Notes: a model not told the origin generated them from the sequence alone. 64,000 nt of DNA from Margaritispora aquatica (GCA_007644065.1 VJWN01000007.1:1240001-1304000), one strand, 5' to 3'. Positions 35,962 through 47,912 are shown, numbered from the stretch's first letter. Numbers and translations: made by a program.

Positions 35962-36386
35962 TCAATTATCATGTATAGCACCTTCTCTCAGGCCACCGCG
36001 TCGAGGTACGATAAGTGGATGCCATTGTGCCAGGAAGGTGATCGCTAGATTCTAGTCAGTATGGTAACCTCGCAATCTATCGTGGAGTGGAAGTTATGTA
36101 CCCCACATGATATAGCAGCTTGCGAATGAGAGAATAAGGGAGCTTCGCCAGATACTGCCAAAGTGTTAGCTGGAAGTTCGAAGCTCTGCAGAGATATGAT
36201 CCAATCCGTACGTTTGAGTCTCGCCCTTAGGAGCGAAAATCCATCCTGCCGCGCAGGCGATGACAACTATAACGAGACCGATGATGATGCTCCAGCTAAA
36301 TTGATAGCAATTATTAGCATGTGTATCATTGTATCAGCAGAACCTAGCTTCAAGGAGTACGAGGCAATGACTTACCCATTCGCCAT
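35962..36386 (-). CDS. vma9: V-type proton ATPase subunit e (Vma9)
   Basis: Found by joining four small exons, none of which gives a long frame: 36386-36376 (11 nt), 36295-36212, 36154-36102 and 36044-35962. Introns are 80, 57 and 57 nt with donors GTAAGT, GTACGG and GTACAT and TAG or CAG acceptors; every junction keeps frame. The product is 76 aa with two membrane helices: WSIIIGLVIVVIACAAGW and, after the short loop FAPKGETQT, IWRSSLILSFASCYIMWAIT. It ends FLAQWHPLIVPRRGGLRE plus a short tail. The APK loop, WRS, and Q-x-HPLxxPRR motifs match yeast Vma9, a small subunit of the membrane V0 sector required for V-ATPase assembly. Length matches the yeast protein (73 aa). It lies 275 bp downstream of the dehydrogenase gene on the same strand. 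Confidence 0.94.
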
Positions 36387-36661
36387 TTTGCAGATTGTCT
36401 ATGAGCTTCGATATGGCTTGATAATAGTGGTGCTCTTGGGTCGGTCCTGTTGAGCCTACCTATCTTGATGCAGGCAGTCGAGCTTCAGGTTGGAGCCGAT
36501 GACTAAGCAAACGGGCTAGTCTCAGAGGCTCTTTCCATGCGCGGGTAGATACCTTTATTGCTCTTTTTTGTCGTTTTTATAACATTTAGAAGAATTGCGC
36601 ATTCATTTGATTTGGGATTCTGATTTTACAATTGCTTCTCAGCCGTGTATTCTGTCTATTT

Positions 36662-37779
36662 CTAGTTATTCTCGAACTTCAATCCCGCCTCTTGTCGAAC
36701 AGCACCATAAATTGAAGCAATATCTCCTTTTTCTCCTCTATGCTTTTTCACTTGCTCTAGATGAGCATCAGCAACCTCGACATCCTTCAAGCGTGTTCCA
36801 GAAGCCTTTGCCAGTGCCATGGCATGCCTTGCGTCTGTTGACGCTGAATATTAGCACAAATTATTCAACAATTTCCAAAGCTGAGAGCGAGAAGCTAAAG
36901 GAGGAATCCGATTTTTGAATCCTAGGCATGACACATGATGACGATATTTGACCTCGGAAAGAACAACAAAACTAACCTTTTCTTGCTAAATCGACTGCGA
37001 ATAATGGCTCCTCTCTTTGGTAGTAATCGCCAGACATCATGCGCGTCGAATAGGCGGCATATGGTCCAGGAAACATTGTCTCAATGAACTGGTGCAGATT
37101 CTCGTTGCCCAAGCCCGACTTCTCTGCAAGAACATGACCTTCAGACAGAGCCTCAATCATGTTCAAGATGAATGTGTTGCCAATGACTTTCATTAAAGTG
37201 GCCTTGCCAACTGGCTGATCACTGAAGTCGACGATAGCTCTGCCCATCACGCCTTTGCAGTATGGTTTCACTTTTTCCACACTCTCCTTTGGACCAGCCA
37301 AGACGCAGATAAGTTGTCCATTGTCAGCCATAGCTGGTGCACCAAATACAGGGCATGCAACAAACTCAGCCCCAGCTGCAACTATCTTCTTCGCTAGTCC
37401 TTCTGTAGTGTCTGGATGAACGGTTGAGCAATCAACGAACAGCTTTCCCTTAACATCACCTTTCAATGCTAGTTCGATGGTCTCATTCACAGCTGCATCA
37501 TCACCGACACAAGTGAAGATGATGTCTGACTTGGAGACCATGTCTTCAAGCGAGCTTGCGGCAACAGATTTTCCAGAAGGAAGAGATTTGCTAAGAACCT
37601 CTGCTCTTTTCGGAGTTCGATTGGCGACGATCAGGGGCTTCTCAAGCTGGCCCTTCTCAACCAGATTCTTACACATGCCCTGAGAATGTGTAAGTGATGG
37701 AAAGTCTACATGGGTCCAAGGATGAACAAACACGCCCCATATTACCCAATCCAAACCACGAAACCTGTAGCGGTGCCAT
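36662..37779 (-). CDS. NAD(P)-binding beta-hydroxyacid dehydrogenase (3-hydroxyisobutyrate dehydrogenase family)
   Basis: Three exons (37779-37732, 37679-36977, 36834-36662) encode 307 aa. Exon 1 ends at a GTTTGT donor and supplies the Rossmann motif GLGNMGRG (from residue 10). The 142-nt last intron (GTTAGT donor, CAG acceptor) is needed to reach the conserved end: DLARKDARHAMALAKASGT, then HLEQVKKHRGEKGDIASIYG. Other family marks are VDCSTVHPDTT, FVACPVFGAPAMADNG, and K180/N184 in LMKVIGNTF, matching the catalytic Lys and its Asn partner. No mitochondrial presequence is visible, unlike canonical HIBADH, so a cytosolic enzyme closer to GLYR1-like or uncharacterised reductases is likely. Substrate unknown. 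Divergent from arg2 across 734 bp. Confidence 0.9.
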
Positions 37780-38513
37780 GTTTAATGAGTTCGGTAGGAT
37801 GATAGAAGTTACTTGTTCTTTTGTTGAAACCGTGGATAGTTTTGATGTCACGTAGAGAGGAGTAAGTGAGGTCATTGATGCGGATATTAAACAATGGCCG
37901 CGAGTCGGCCGTCATTCTGTAGCTCTGCAGCACTACCGAGGCGAATGCCGATGTTATTGTCACAAAGCTATCTTCTCTATCCACGGTACACTAATCATTG
38001 ATAGTCAGATGGTTTAAGGCAGATAGACACCTAAGCTAACTCGTACTTCGGCAAATACAAAATCGAGCTTCTAGTACAATATTATTCTATCGATGTTACC
38101 AGAATCTATCAACTGTTCAAGATAGAAATACAGGAGTATAACTAGAGCCCTAATATAACACCGTAGAGAATGCTTGAACTCAATACACATTTGGGAACTA
38201 CAAGCACAACAGGTCCAGAGAGGTTTCCCCTCAATTACTTGGATACTTTAAAAGACTTACTAAGTCTTGGCTTTGAAGAAGATAAATGTGTTAGGATTAT
38301 ATTCGTCTTAAATAATAAGCTTTATCGATAAGTTGCCGAACACGGGCGATCACCGGGCATGCAAACTCAAAATTCACGAGCATGCCGTGAGCTGCATGTA
38401 AACTCGAACCCCACACCGTCACGATGCTATAAAATTATTGTGACTCCTTTCTTTGCATACATAGCTTTCAATGCATCTTTCCTCGTAATGAAGTGTGCTG
38501 CTCAACATGCACA
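37780..38513. promoter_or_regulatory. Divergent promoter, hydroxyacid dehydrogenase / arg2
   Basis: Separates two start codons. The arg2-proximal end carries chained upstream ORFs (separate entry). No TGACTC Gcn4/CPC1 element was confidently placed: TGTGACTCC near 38441 is a close variant of TGACTC and could be tested. Confidence 0.55.
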
Positions 38514-38517
38514 ATGA
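38471..38517 (+). promoter_or_regulatory. Two chained upstream ORFs before arg2
   Basis: uORF1 38471-38488 reads MHLSS and stops at TAA. Its last A starts uORF2 (38488-38517, MKCAAQHAQ, stop TGA), and that TGA overlaps the arg2 ATG (38514) as ATGA. A further out-of-frame ATG at 38507 opens 19 codons ending at 38566. The TAATG and ATGA junctions would suit termination-reinitiation. Seen in sequence; whether the mRNA starts upstream is not known. Confidence 0.6.
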
Positions 38518-40815
38518 ATTTGCAGATGATAGCCTTGAAAAAGGGCAGACAAGTGGCTGGTCATAATGTGAGTCGAACTCTAAGTGGTAATGGCGGTGGG
38601 CGTTATTGATAACCGCAGATACAATCTTTGACCACAGCCATCAAACACAGCCAATGTAGTGATTTGGAGAGCGTGCGGAGCTATGGCACAGAGAGAGGGC
38701 AATCGAGTCAATTGAGAGAAGAACTGGCAAAAGAACATGTGAAAGACTTAGCAAACAAGCAAAAAGCAAAGAAGGAAGCCAGAGCTATAGACAAGGTTGG
38801 CACATCACCAATTGAACTCTCTACACCGGACTAACAGATCATAGGACTTCTTTGTCTCAATCCTGGGTTCATCTGCCACGAAACGAGAAGCCAAGTCATA
38901 CCTTCAGCGATTTACTCCTTCGAAGGACGCCCACTCAGTGAAGTCGACGGCAGAACAAAAAGTGCAGATATCTCGAGGAAATGGCGTCAATTTGGGGGAG
39001 TTCTATGGGCCTGCAGCTGTCGAAAAGAGTCCAAGATTTGTCCAGCATCCCGAGAACCAGGGGAAGCTTGATGTCCGTACACAAACACATGTTGCATTGG
39101 TGAAGCTAAGGGCACCGCAAACTCTGGATGATCAGACCCTCGAAGGTGTTGGACGAACATTGTCTCAATTGGCCAGGCTTGGATTAATCAGCGTGGTTGT
39201 CGTCGACTGCAATGACGTGAAAGGGCCTGATACTCCATTCAAAGCTCCAGACCAGGCATGGCGAAACATGGAGAGTGAGCAAGCAAATCGACTCATTACC
39301 GCCATTGATGCCCATGGTGAAACTGGGGCTCGACTTGTTGATAATGTTATTGGTATTTCAGAGAAATCAACAGTCATAACTCAGACCAAAGCCCATGTCA
39401 CTATGCGTAAGTTGTTGATGACGCCTCTAAGGCGAGGTATCATTCCGGTTATTCCCTGCGTGGGATATACAGATGTTACTCAAACTGCTGTTCCAGTTGC
39501 TGCAGGCGATGTTGTTTTGGCATTGACAAAAGAATTGTCTGGACTTCCATCCGAGTTTGAATTAGAAGAGGATCCAATTCTAGCACAAGAAAGGCTAAAC
39601 GCTCTCCGAGAAGAGGTATCTCTCGACCGATTGATTATTCTGGACCCCTTAGGAGGCATCCCAACTTCCAACCGACCTAATGGATATCATGTATTTTTGA
39701 ATATGGAACAGGAATTCGAACCGGCGAAAAAAGATCTCCTCTACGGACTGGGACTTGATGAAAATCAGACTCGCCTGCAAAGTGAGGTTACCCAAAGTCT
39801 AAAGTCCGATATTGGATCAAGCAATCCCTTCTCCTCTTTAGTTGAGAATGAGTTTGGCACTCCAACCGCTCCTATCACTTCGATCCACCCAAAATTTATA
39901 CAAATTCCACAAATGAACAATTGGAATCATCTACGAAATCTACAGCTAGTACGATCAGTGCTTTCCCTGCTGCCTCCTAGTTCATCGGCACTACTCACAA
40001 CTCCTGAAGAAGCGGCCAATTCAGGTCGAGACGTTCCATTCCAAGCGGCACGTGTCGGCACTCGACGTCAACGAAACCCACTAATTCACAACTTACTCAC
40101 AGACAAGCCCGTCTATTCATCATCTCTACCAGCCAGCCGACTACACCCAGCATCCAAGAACGAGCCCGTCTCACCCATGAGAACAATTGTGCCCACCACA
40201 TTCGCCAAACACGGAATGTCAGTGACCATATTCCCAGATCCCAAAATTTCCCCTTGGCAACCACCGATGCCAGGGCAGCCTCACCTGGCACTTACTGACT
40301 CACAAATCGACCTTCCACGACTCGTCCACCTAATAGAAGACTCATTCGGGAGAAAGCTGGATGTAAAAGACTACCTCGCACGAGTGAACGGCCGAATAGC
40401 CGGCGTCATCATCGCAGGCGAATATGAAGGCGGTGCCCTCTTGACATGGGAAACACCACCCGGTGTCCCAGACGACGGTTCACCTGAGAGCCGAGCGCGG
40501 ATGGTGCCCTACCTGGATAAATTCGCCGTGTTGAAGAGATCACAGGGCAGCGGTGGAGTAGCAGACTTGATCTTCAAGGCTATGGTGAGGACGTGCTTTC
40601 CCGAAGGAGTGGTCTGGCGAAGTCGCAAGAATAACCCGGTCAATAAGTGGTATTTTGAGAGGTCAAGGGGGACGTGGAAATTACCAGGGGAAGGATGGAC
40701 TATGTTCTGGACGACGCCTGATCTGAGTATGGACAAGCAGTTGTTTTTGGATTACGAAGGCGTATGCAGGCAGATCCAGCCATCGTGGGCGGACAACAAA
40801 GCGGTCTTGGATTAG
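38514..40815 (+). CDS. arg2: Mitochondrial N-acetylglutamate synthase (amino-acid acetyltransferase)
   Basis: Three exons (38514-38567, 38619-38795, 38845-40815) give 733 aa. Introns are 51 and 49 nt; the first breaks a frame that would stop, the second joins AIDK to [19 protein letters not shown]. The first ~45 residues are rich in Lys/Arg/Ser/Thr with few acids, fitting a mitochondrial presequence. A Q/K/E-rich region follows, then an amino-acid-kinase-like domain ([31 protein letters not shown]) and a C-terminal GNAT/NAT domain of about residues 520-700 ([45 protein letters not shown]). It makes N-acetylglutamate from acetyl-CoA and glutamate, the first step of arginine synthesis, and is normally feedback-inhibited by arginine with the kinase encoded elsewhere. 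Confidence 0.95.
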
Positions 40816-41398
40816 TGACAGCTAGAATGTCATGGAGTTGAAGTCGAATTTAGTAGAGTAGTTTTCGAGCAAGTGGTGCAAATACCAACGTTTAATGCCA
40901 CAAACTGAAAGTGTGCTTTTGGCTTCACACTCTCATTGATTTATTCACTTTGTCTCGGATGCAAAGTCAGAAAAGTATGAGGTGGTCTGCAATAATCGCT
41001 TGCGTGTATTCATCCATTCCACTTCTACACCACACAAAGCGTCTATCATGCGCGATCTAACTCCCGCGCAAGCCGTTGAAGGCATTATTGCCCTGGCCGG
41101 CCTGTTCCTTGGTAATTCACAAAGACAAACTCCACCCATGACCATGCAAAAAAAATCCAAAAATTTTGCTTTTCGCTCCAGCGACATCGTTGAGATCGTC
41201 GACTTGTTTATAATGAATAAAACGAGAAACAGAAATAAAACACCAAACTTGTTGAAGTTTGTGTAAACCCGTGAAACCCCCCCCCAAGACACCACGCTAG
41301 ATGCAACCATTGTATGTTAAATTGTGTGGAAAGAAGAGAAGTGTCCCATTATCATCCGCTTGCATGTTGAATCATTAAGTCGTTGAGAAGAAATTATT
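40816..41398. other. Convergent spacer, arg2 / met13
   Basis: Mostly 3' UTR. A GC-rich, coding-looking patch at 41048-41111 begins ATG and ends at a GTAATT donor-like site (see findings). A C9 run lies at 41277-41285. Confidence 0.5.
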
Positions 41399-43387
41399 CT
41401 ATGCGCTTCCGTTCGTCAAGGGTACGTTTTCAAGACCTGCTGGCTTGACATCATTCGTACCATTCACACCATTAACGCCGTTGCTGCCGTTGATTTCAGT
41501 TCCGTTGCCGTTAGTTTCGACTCCATTGCTGTTGCCGTTGGTGTGAGCAATCTCGATCTCCTTCTCGAGATCTTCTACCTCGAGGCCATCGAACAGTGGG
41601 AAAAGCCCGTGAGTTTGGTGGAAATCATTGTGAACTATCGATCAAATCAGTATAGACGGAGAGGGTTGAAGAATGGAGCGCTTACCGATATTGACAAGAT
41701 ACCACGTCTCCATCAAGCCCTGGATCAATTGACGACTGGGGCTTAATGCAGAGTGGCAATGGGCCCAGTCCATTCCGAGACGGAATGCTTCATCCTTCCA
41801 TGCCAAGAAACTGATGGTCTCGACAATAGTTGGTTGGACAATCTCCTTGCCAGGGAAAACACCCCAGGTAACAGCATTTGGTCCATCTCCTGGAGCGTTG
41901 CTCTTCAAGTCACCAGCTTTGTTGACAGCATAGTAGGTGATATCAGAATCGTTGTCGGCTCTGGCGATGAGCTCGGTCATGATCTTTGGAGAGACGAGTA
42001 ACTCGAGGTAGGCTTTCTGATATACATAACCATTGCTTGGTCCCCATCCATAGGTAGGATCAGAAGACTTCACACCATCGACCGCAGGCTGGGAATTGAC
42101 AGTCAGGAGACCTCGCTTGTTCAAACGAATAAGATCAGGCTTGATGATGTTCGCTTCCGCAGTGATTGGCGATTCGCTCCACGGAAGACTCTCAACACCA
42201 TCGTCAAGATATCTCACGAAAATATCCGCAATGTCCTTGATCGACTTTGGCTCTCCCCACAACTTGCGGTTCTGCTCGTTGGTACCTCTCAGTCCAATAC
42301 CATAGGCATCCAATTCTCCAAAGGCAGGAGATCTGGAATCTCCCCATCTTCCGTTAGGAAACTCATCCCAATCCTGAGTACGAGCAACGTATGACTTGTT
42401 TCGGTTCTTCCAGAAAATAGGTCGCACATCCTCATCTCTACGTCCAAGACCAAGAGATTGTCGCCATGGCAGTGCATGCTTCAATGGGCGTGTGTCTGAT
42501 GGAGTCAGGCTCAATTCATCAAGAACCATGCGTGTACCTTGTGCCAAGTTCATGGTATAGAAATGTAGATGGTGAATCAAGCCGGACTTTAAAATCTGGC
42601 GACACATTTCCGCCACAAGACCAGTTCCAATACTTCTGACAGCGGCATCGTCGTTCTTGACTTCTTCCAAAGCTGCACTCCATTTTGGTGGGATACTGCA
42701 GTTCATATGGTTGCATCTACGAAGGAAGCTTGCGTAGGTATTGATTGGCATAATTCCGGGGATAATTGGAATCGTGATGCCCTTAGCCCGGACCTTGGCA
42801 ACCCATTTGAGGAAGTTTTCCACATCGTAGAACATTTGTGTCACAATAAAAGTAGCACCTGCATCGACTTTCTCCTTGAGATGATCCAGCAGAAGCTCTG
42901 GGTCATCTTGGTCATCGCAACCCTCGGGATATCCTGCCACCCCGACATCAAAATGGTTTCCATATGTCTCTCGAATGTGCTTGACAAGATCTTTGGCGTA
43001 ACTGAAGCCCCCCTCTGTAGCTTGCCACTTCTCTTCCTCGCGGGGAGGATCTCCACGTAGGGCAAGGATATTTGTGCAACCTCCTTTGTATGCATCCTTG
43101 AGAGCAGCATTCACCTTTTCCAATCCCATGTCGGTGCATGTTAAATGCATACATGTTTCCAGGCCGTATTGAGACTGAGCCACGCTCACCATCTCGCAAG
43201 TCAATTGTGCCAGGCGTCCTCCTGCTCCCCAAGTAATATCAATGAAGCTTGGTCCCAGGCCATGCATGCGGTCCATACGATCGTACAAGTTCTGCACACC
43301 CTGCGCTGTCTTGGGAGGAAAGAATTCGAATGAGAACTTGGGCTGCCCAGACCTCTCGGCCTCAGCCAGCATGGCGCTGATATGCAT
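41399..43387 (-). CDS. met13: Methylenetetrahydrofolate reductase (Met13 type)
   Basis: Two exons (43387-41686 and 41634-41399) encode 645 aa; the 51-nt intron has a GTAAGC donor and TAG acceptor and restores YLVNIVHNDFHQTHGLFPLF. The N-terminal TIM-barrel FAD domain shows FSFEFFPPKT, FIDITWGAGG, CMHLTCTDM, NILALRGDPPR, FDVGVAGYPEG and FIVTQMFYD. The linker and regulatory half match Met13 rather than Met12: VRPIFWKNRNKSYVART, EFPNGRWGDSRSPAFGEL, LLTVNSQPAVDG, YGWGPSNGYVYQKAYLE and TWGVFPGKEIVQPT. The C-terminal tail is unusual, an Asn/Gly/Thr-rich low-complexity segment (NGNSNGVETNGNGTEING). It reduces 5,10-methylene- to 5-methyl-THF for methionine synthesis. Convergent with arg2. Confidence 0.96.
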
Positions 43388-44637
43388 GATGGTGGTTTAA
43401 AGTAGAGTAATTGAACAAAGCAGAAGAATCGCAATCTAGTGGAAATTATTACATTAGCTAGGGTCAATGAAGACGAAGCAGGTTGAATAGATAAAGCTGG
43501 TCGCACTCTTGCCAACAAAGCAGGAGAGGTCAGCAGAGAACTCGGCCACTGATGTGTAAGAGGCAGTTTGCTTGCGAGCTCTTGCAAGGTGCAAACATAC
43601 CTATAAATTTGAGAAAATTTGTTTAGTGACACGGCAGAATCCTAGCCAAAGTAGCGTTTCCTCGCCCAACGATCAGCAGATTCCCTCAGCATGTACACCG
43701 GATTATGTTTGCGATTCTGGTGAAGTTCGAAGAGATAGTAGGAGTAGGACAATGGTGATAGAAGCAGTGTGGGTTTAGAGTTGCGAGGGGAGATAAATGG
43801 GGAGGCGGTCAAAGTCGAGAGTAGACTTTGTCTTAGCCAATCAATGACAACAATAGTTGCAAGACAGGATAATTTCCTTCTAATGGGGGGGGGAAAAGAT
43901 GGTGGAAGTTACAGCACGGTTAAAGTCTTAAATATTGATTTAAAAAATGTCTTGATAATCTAAGGTATTGTTTGTCTATTTGGTATCACCAGTACGATGT
44001 GCCCATAGTATATATATCTATATATATCTATATATATATATATAATATACTTATAGTAAGTGTCCCGGAAATCTACGGAATATTCCATTACTTCTAGTGT
44101 TTGTTTTCATGGCGGGCTTGCCCCTCGCCCCTCGCTCGGGTCCTGATTCAGGAACACAAAATCTTTTGCCCCTCCGAGAACAACAAAATCACCCCGCATC
44201 ACTGAGCGCTAACCAAACTGGGAATAAGGTAAAGTATCGTGGCTGTAAATCACGTGTAAACTCACAGAAAATGCAAAATAACTATTGATGTACCCAAGTA
44301 GATGGGACATATCTGCAGCACATCAAACAGACTTGTAAATCTGGTTGCATTGCCTCCATGGTGGAGAAACATCCTGGGTTGGAAGTTGGCTGTGTTGGCC
44401 TTCCCCTACGCAAACCTGAAGTCCTCGTCCTCCTCAGCCAACTCTGAAGTGACCTCCAATCTGAGATGTCACAAAGTCCTACCTACCACCAAGACTATGC
44501 CACGCCATCTTCCTGTCAAAGTAACACAAGCCGACGCCTTCGCTTTAAAATGCTCTGTCCCAAAACCTGTGCTGGATATCATGAACTCCGGAAATTCAAG
44601 CAAACACGCTACAATGAATCATATGTCGCGACTCAAC
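43388..44637. other. met13 promoter and spc97 3' region
   Basis: 1.25 kb. Contains a TATATC/TA microsatellite (44008-44050), a G8 run near 43886, and a 141-codon plus-strand frame (44302-44727) that overlaps the spc97 coding end and has no recognisable domain. Confidence 0.5.
44008..44050. repeat. TATATC / (TA)n microsatellite
   Basis: Alternating TATATATC and TA units about 43 bp long; self-complementary and able to form a hairpin. Seen directly. Confidence 0.85.
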
Positions 44638-47513
44638 TTATCCTTGGTTGCTCCCATCCTCATCCGCTTTCAACCCGCTATATTGTGTCCCCTGATTTGC
44701 AGTGCTCAAACGGGCACAAAGCCCTAATAATACAACCGTCTCTGTTGCCGCATAATGGTTGAGGGCATCAAGTAGAATTTGCAGGTGTCGACTAAAGTGA
44801 ATCTCATACTTCTTGATGATGTCAAACATCTTGGAGAGTTTCTCAGCTCTCGCTGCATCACTCAGAACTTCTGGCCCTTTGCCTTTGCCTGAAGCTGCTG
44901 CGTCATTGAGTCGTCGGTCTCGATCAGCCAAGTAACGAACCCATTGTTGCTTGTTCATATGGGGTGGCTTCTCATCTCCTGCCAAATCCGGATCCCATCT
45001 TTCTAATTCTCTAGAAAGCCACCCAGTGTATGTTGCGAAAAAGGTGCAGGTCTGCATCAACTTCGAATGTATCTAAGTCACAATTAATCATCATACCTGA
45101 AATCTAACTTGACATAACATACCTTCAAGAGACTACCGTTGGTGAGCATGCACTCTTTCAAACATGTGTCAAGGAAATCGACATGATCTTGCATGAGCTC
45201 ATCAACGGTGCGGACCGGGGATGCACCTCCTTTGGAGTCTTCGGTAGCATTTATTCTAGCCATCAGAGCCTGCCAATTAGGTTCAATGACTTCCGCTGTA
45301 CAGAAATATAACAGCTGTTGAACAAACACAAGCATGCGAGCTCGCAAGGTAAACACACGACGTTTCCACATCTCTACCTCTCTGTTTGAGCTCTTGTGCG
45401 ACCAACTAGCAGCTCTGTTATGAGTTTGCCAGCAGGATACGAGCTGTTGCTCAAGATATCGCAACGAAAGTAGGTACCGAAAAAGAGCTTGATATCTCCA
45501 TACAGTCTTCCTGCTGATCACTAGTGACACTGGAAATGGCACAGTGTAGTCGAGTTGTAAAGACGTAAACCCAACCGCAGCTTTGTCACTATCGCTAGTT
45601 GGCTGAGAAGATGGCGCTTGAAAAGACTCTCCGTGCTCAATTCCTGAGATGTTGACCACCCGAGTCAAAGCTTGCGTCAAGCTGACCTCATTCATCTCAA
45701 CTTTGATGTCCTCCTTGAAAGGATCCTGCGCAGCGACACTTCCAGACTGTCGTAACACAAGATCAAGTAAAGACTGCAGCTTGCTCGTGTTCACACTCTT
45801 GACTGGTTTTCGAAGTTCGGAGGCGCTCAGCTCCAAGAAGTAGGAGAAGAAATCCGACCTATCCAAGAAGAAATAATGCTTCAGAGATCTTAAGCGAGCC
45901 GGTAAAGCATGGGTGGTAAGTAGTAGCTTCAGTAAAGAGTCATTAGCGTGAGCATATGCACTATTCACATTGTCCAGAAAGCGGTTGTCGTCAAACGACC
46001 TGGGAACATCGGTAACCACCTTAGTTACATCAACACCACCGCATTCTCGAACGACGTTCAGATACTTTCCAGCCAATAGAACCTTGTCTTTCACGCCTTC
46101 TAGTTGTGGCGGAACGTCATGATCACGAATAGTGTATCTCCTTTCCCAATACTCATCTGTATAATCCTCTTCCAGCCTTTCACGTCGGATACTTTTCTGC
46201 TCTCTGACCAAAAATTCGGCATGTGGATCTTTGATACTGCCGTGATGAAGCCACTCATTCAGCATCATCATATATGGGCGACTTGCTTCACGCAGTAGCG
46301 TAGTTAAAAGGGTGCGAGCCGCTGGGTCACCAGACATTGTCTCCAGTCTTTTGGTGATTAAACCTAGAACACTTCCTCCCTTGCAAATTTTCTTCCCTGG
46401 AATATTGCCCGGTCCCAATTCACCACCTTCTCGCAAGTTTTCAAGGATATTTTCAATATCATCCTCAGCATCAGAGTCATCCTCTTCCAGTAAGGAGTTT
46501 CGCTTCAAGATCTCATTCGCCAAAGAGTAAATTTGGAACATCATATGGCCAGTCGGTATTGTGTGCAGGTTCAGGACATGCAAGGTAAACGATGGATTTG
46601 TTAGAAATTGTGTCTCCAATTGAGCTATCAAGATCAGGTAATCTTGCAGTAGTTTCCGAATAGCTGCACACAAAGCATGATTTACAGCCCCAAATTCTTC
46701 TCGGCTTTGAACCTCAACAAATGCTTCAACGGCAGAAAAATGTGTCGCCATCTTCAACATTGCTGTTGTGAGATCTTGCAAGCTTGGGTCCAGGCCTGGT
46801 AGGATTTTCCACCCAGGTCCAGTGAGTCGGTCCTTTTCCACAGCAGGATCATAGCCCTTGGCAAAGCGAATGTACTGTCCTTCATATCCCATGAATACCA
46901 TTAAAAGATCCTCCAAGAGCACTGCTTCCTGGACCTCAAGAGACAGTTCGTGGAGGGGCTTAGGTTGAAGCGACACAGGCGCATATGATGCCAGAGGTGG
47001 AATTGATACCCTAGGAGCTAGAGGCGCAGATGTGTGTGGTACCAAAGAGACTTCCGGATTCCAGGGCACTATAGCTATGTCAATATTTGAATCATTCACC
47101 AGCTAGTAAATGGAACACTTACACTGAGGTGACTCTGCCTTTGGGGCGGACCTAGGCCTAGGATCCGCCGCATATTGCCTTATTGGATCTGTTGCTCGTG
47201 ATCTGTCTACCACCGAAGGTGCAGCAGTTCTCCTGTCTGGACTTCGGACACGTGAAGTGACCGTTTCTCTAGTAGTGACCTGAACCCTCTCCGTCCTCCT
47301 CTCCTCCACTTCTCTCCTGGATCTCTGCGATCCCGACGGTCCCCTTCTATGGCTTGTGGCCGTGGAGGGCTGAGGCGATTGCGTCCTCCTGGGGTCGGAT
47401 CTTTCGTTCTTGGTTCCATTCTGTGCAGCTGGAGCGCGGGGTTGTTGATTTTCATTTGCGCTCCGTCGTTCTGTACGTGATGTTGGTACTCTGGCATTTG
47501 ACGAGGAAGACAT
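44638..47513 (-). CDS. spc97: Gamma-tubulin complex component 2 (GCP2/Spc97)
   Basis: Three exons (47513-47123, 47074-45123, 45072-44638) encode 925 aa; introns are 48 and 50 nt with GTAAGT and GTATGT donors. Start is MSSSSNARV; the frame upstream has no ATG. Residues 1-130 are basic, Arg/Ser-rich and disordered. The GCP N-terminal (grip1) region follows: LSLEVQEAVLLEDLLMVFMG, GHMMFQIYSLANEIL, AARTLLTTLLREASRPYM and LNEWLHHGSIKDPHAEF, then YTDEYWERRYTIRD. The C-terminal grip2 domain includes LKHYFFLDRSDFFSYFLEL, LQLDYTVPFPVSLVISRKT, YQALFRYLLSLRYLEQQL and VDELMQDHVDFLDTCLKECM. The LKHYFFLDRSDF and EFLVREQ motifs identify GCP2. It is part of the gamma-tubulin small complex nucleating microtubules at spindle pole bodies. 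Confidence 0.95.
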
Positions 47514-47912
47514 TATTTTCACATTTGTACTTTTGGGGGTGAATGTGAAGCAGTTTCCATGGAGAGATAGTGTTTAGGAAGTGGTGAAGCTATCTACGCT
47601 AAATTCTGTGAGTTCTCACCCAGTCCACCTCCATCTCCCACCTGCTTGGACAACGCGACTTTCAGCCGCGTCTGGGTCCAGTCGCGCTAAGCTGTCACGC
47701 TAGTCCCGTTTGGCACCTGTCCAGGTACGGGCAGGCAAGCAGCAGGTTACGAAGCTTCAAACAACCTCATCTGTGAATATAGAATTCTCCAAATCCAACA
47801 GTTTGGTATAGATCAGAGCTGCCGTATCATAATCTACTACTTCTCTTACAGCTTCTCACGAGTTTATCCACCCTTCAAACACAAATCATTGACCGTTTGA
47901 GCTTCACACAAG
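47514..47912. promoter_or_regulatory. Divergent promoter, spc97 / pup2
   Basis: 399 bp between the two start codons, with GC-rich stretches around 47650-47740 (AACGCGACTTTCAGCCGCG). No yeast-type PACE element was found (nearest TTTGGCACC has a mismatch). Confidence 0.65.

Noticed and set aside
38405..38435. GGTTCGAGTT-like tRNA B box on the minus strand
   Set aside because: Same reason: T stem does not pair and the cloverleaf cannot be drawn.
44302..44727. 141-codon plus-strand frame
   Set aside because: Overlaps the certain spc97 coding end and has no domain or coding signature.
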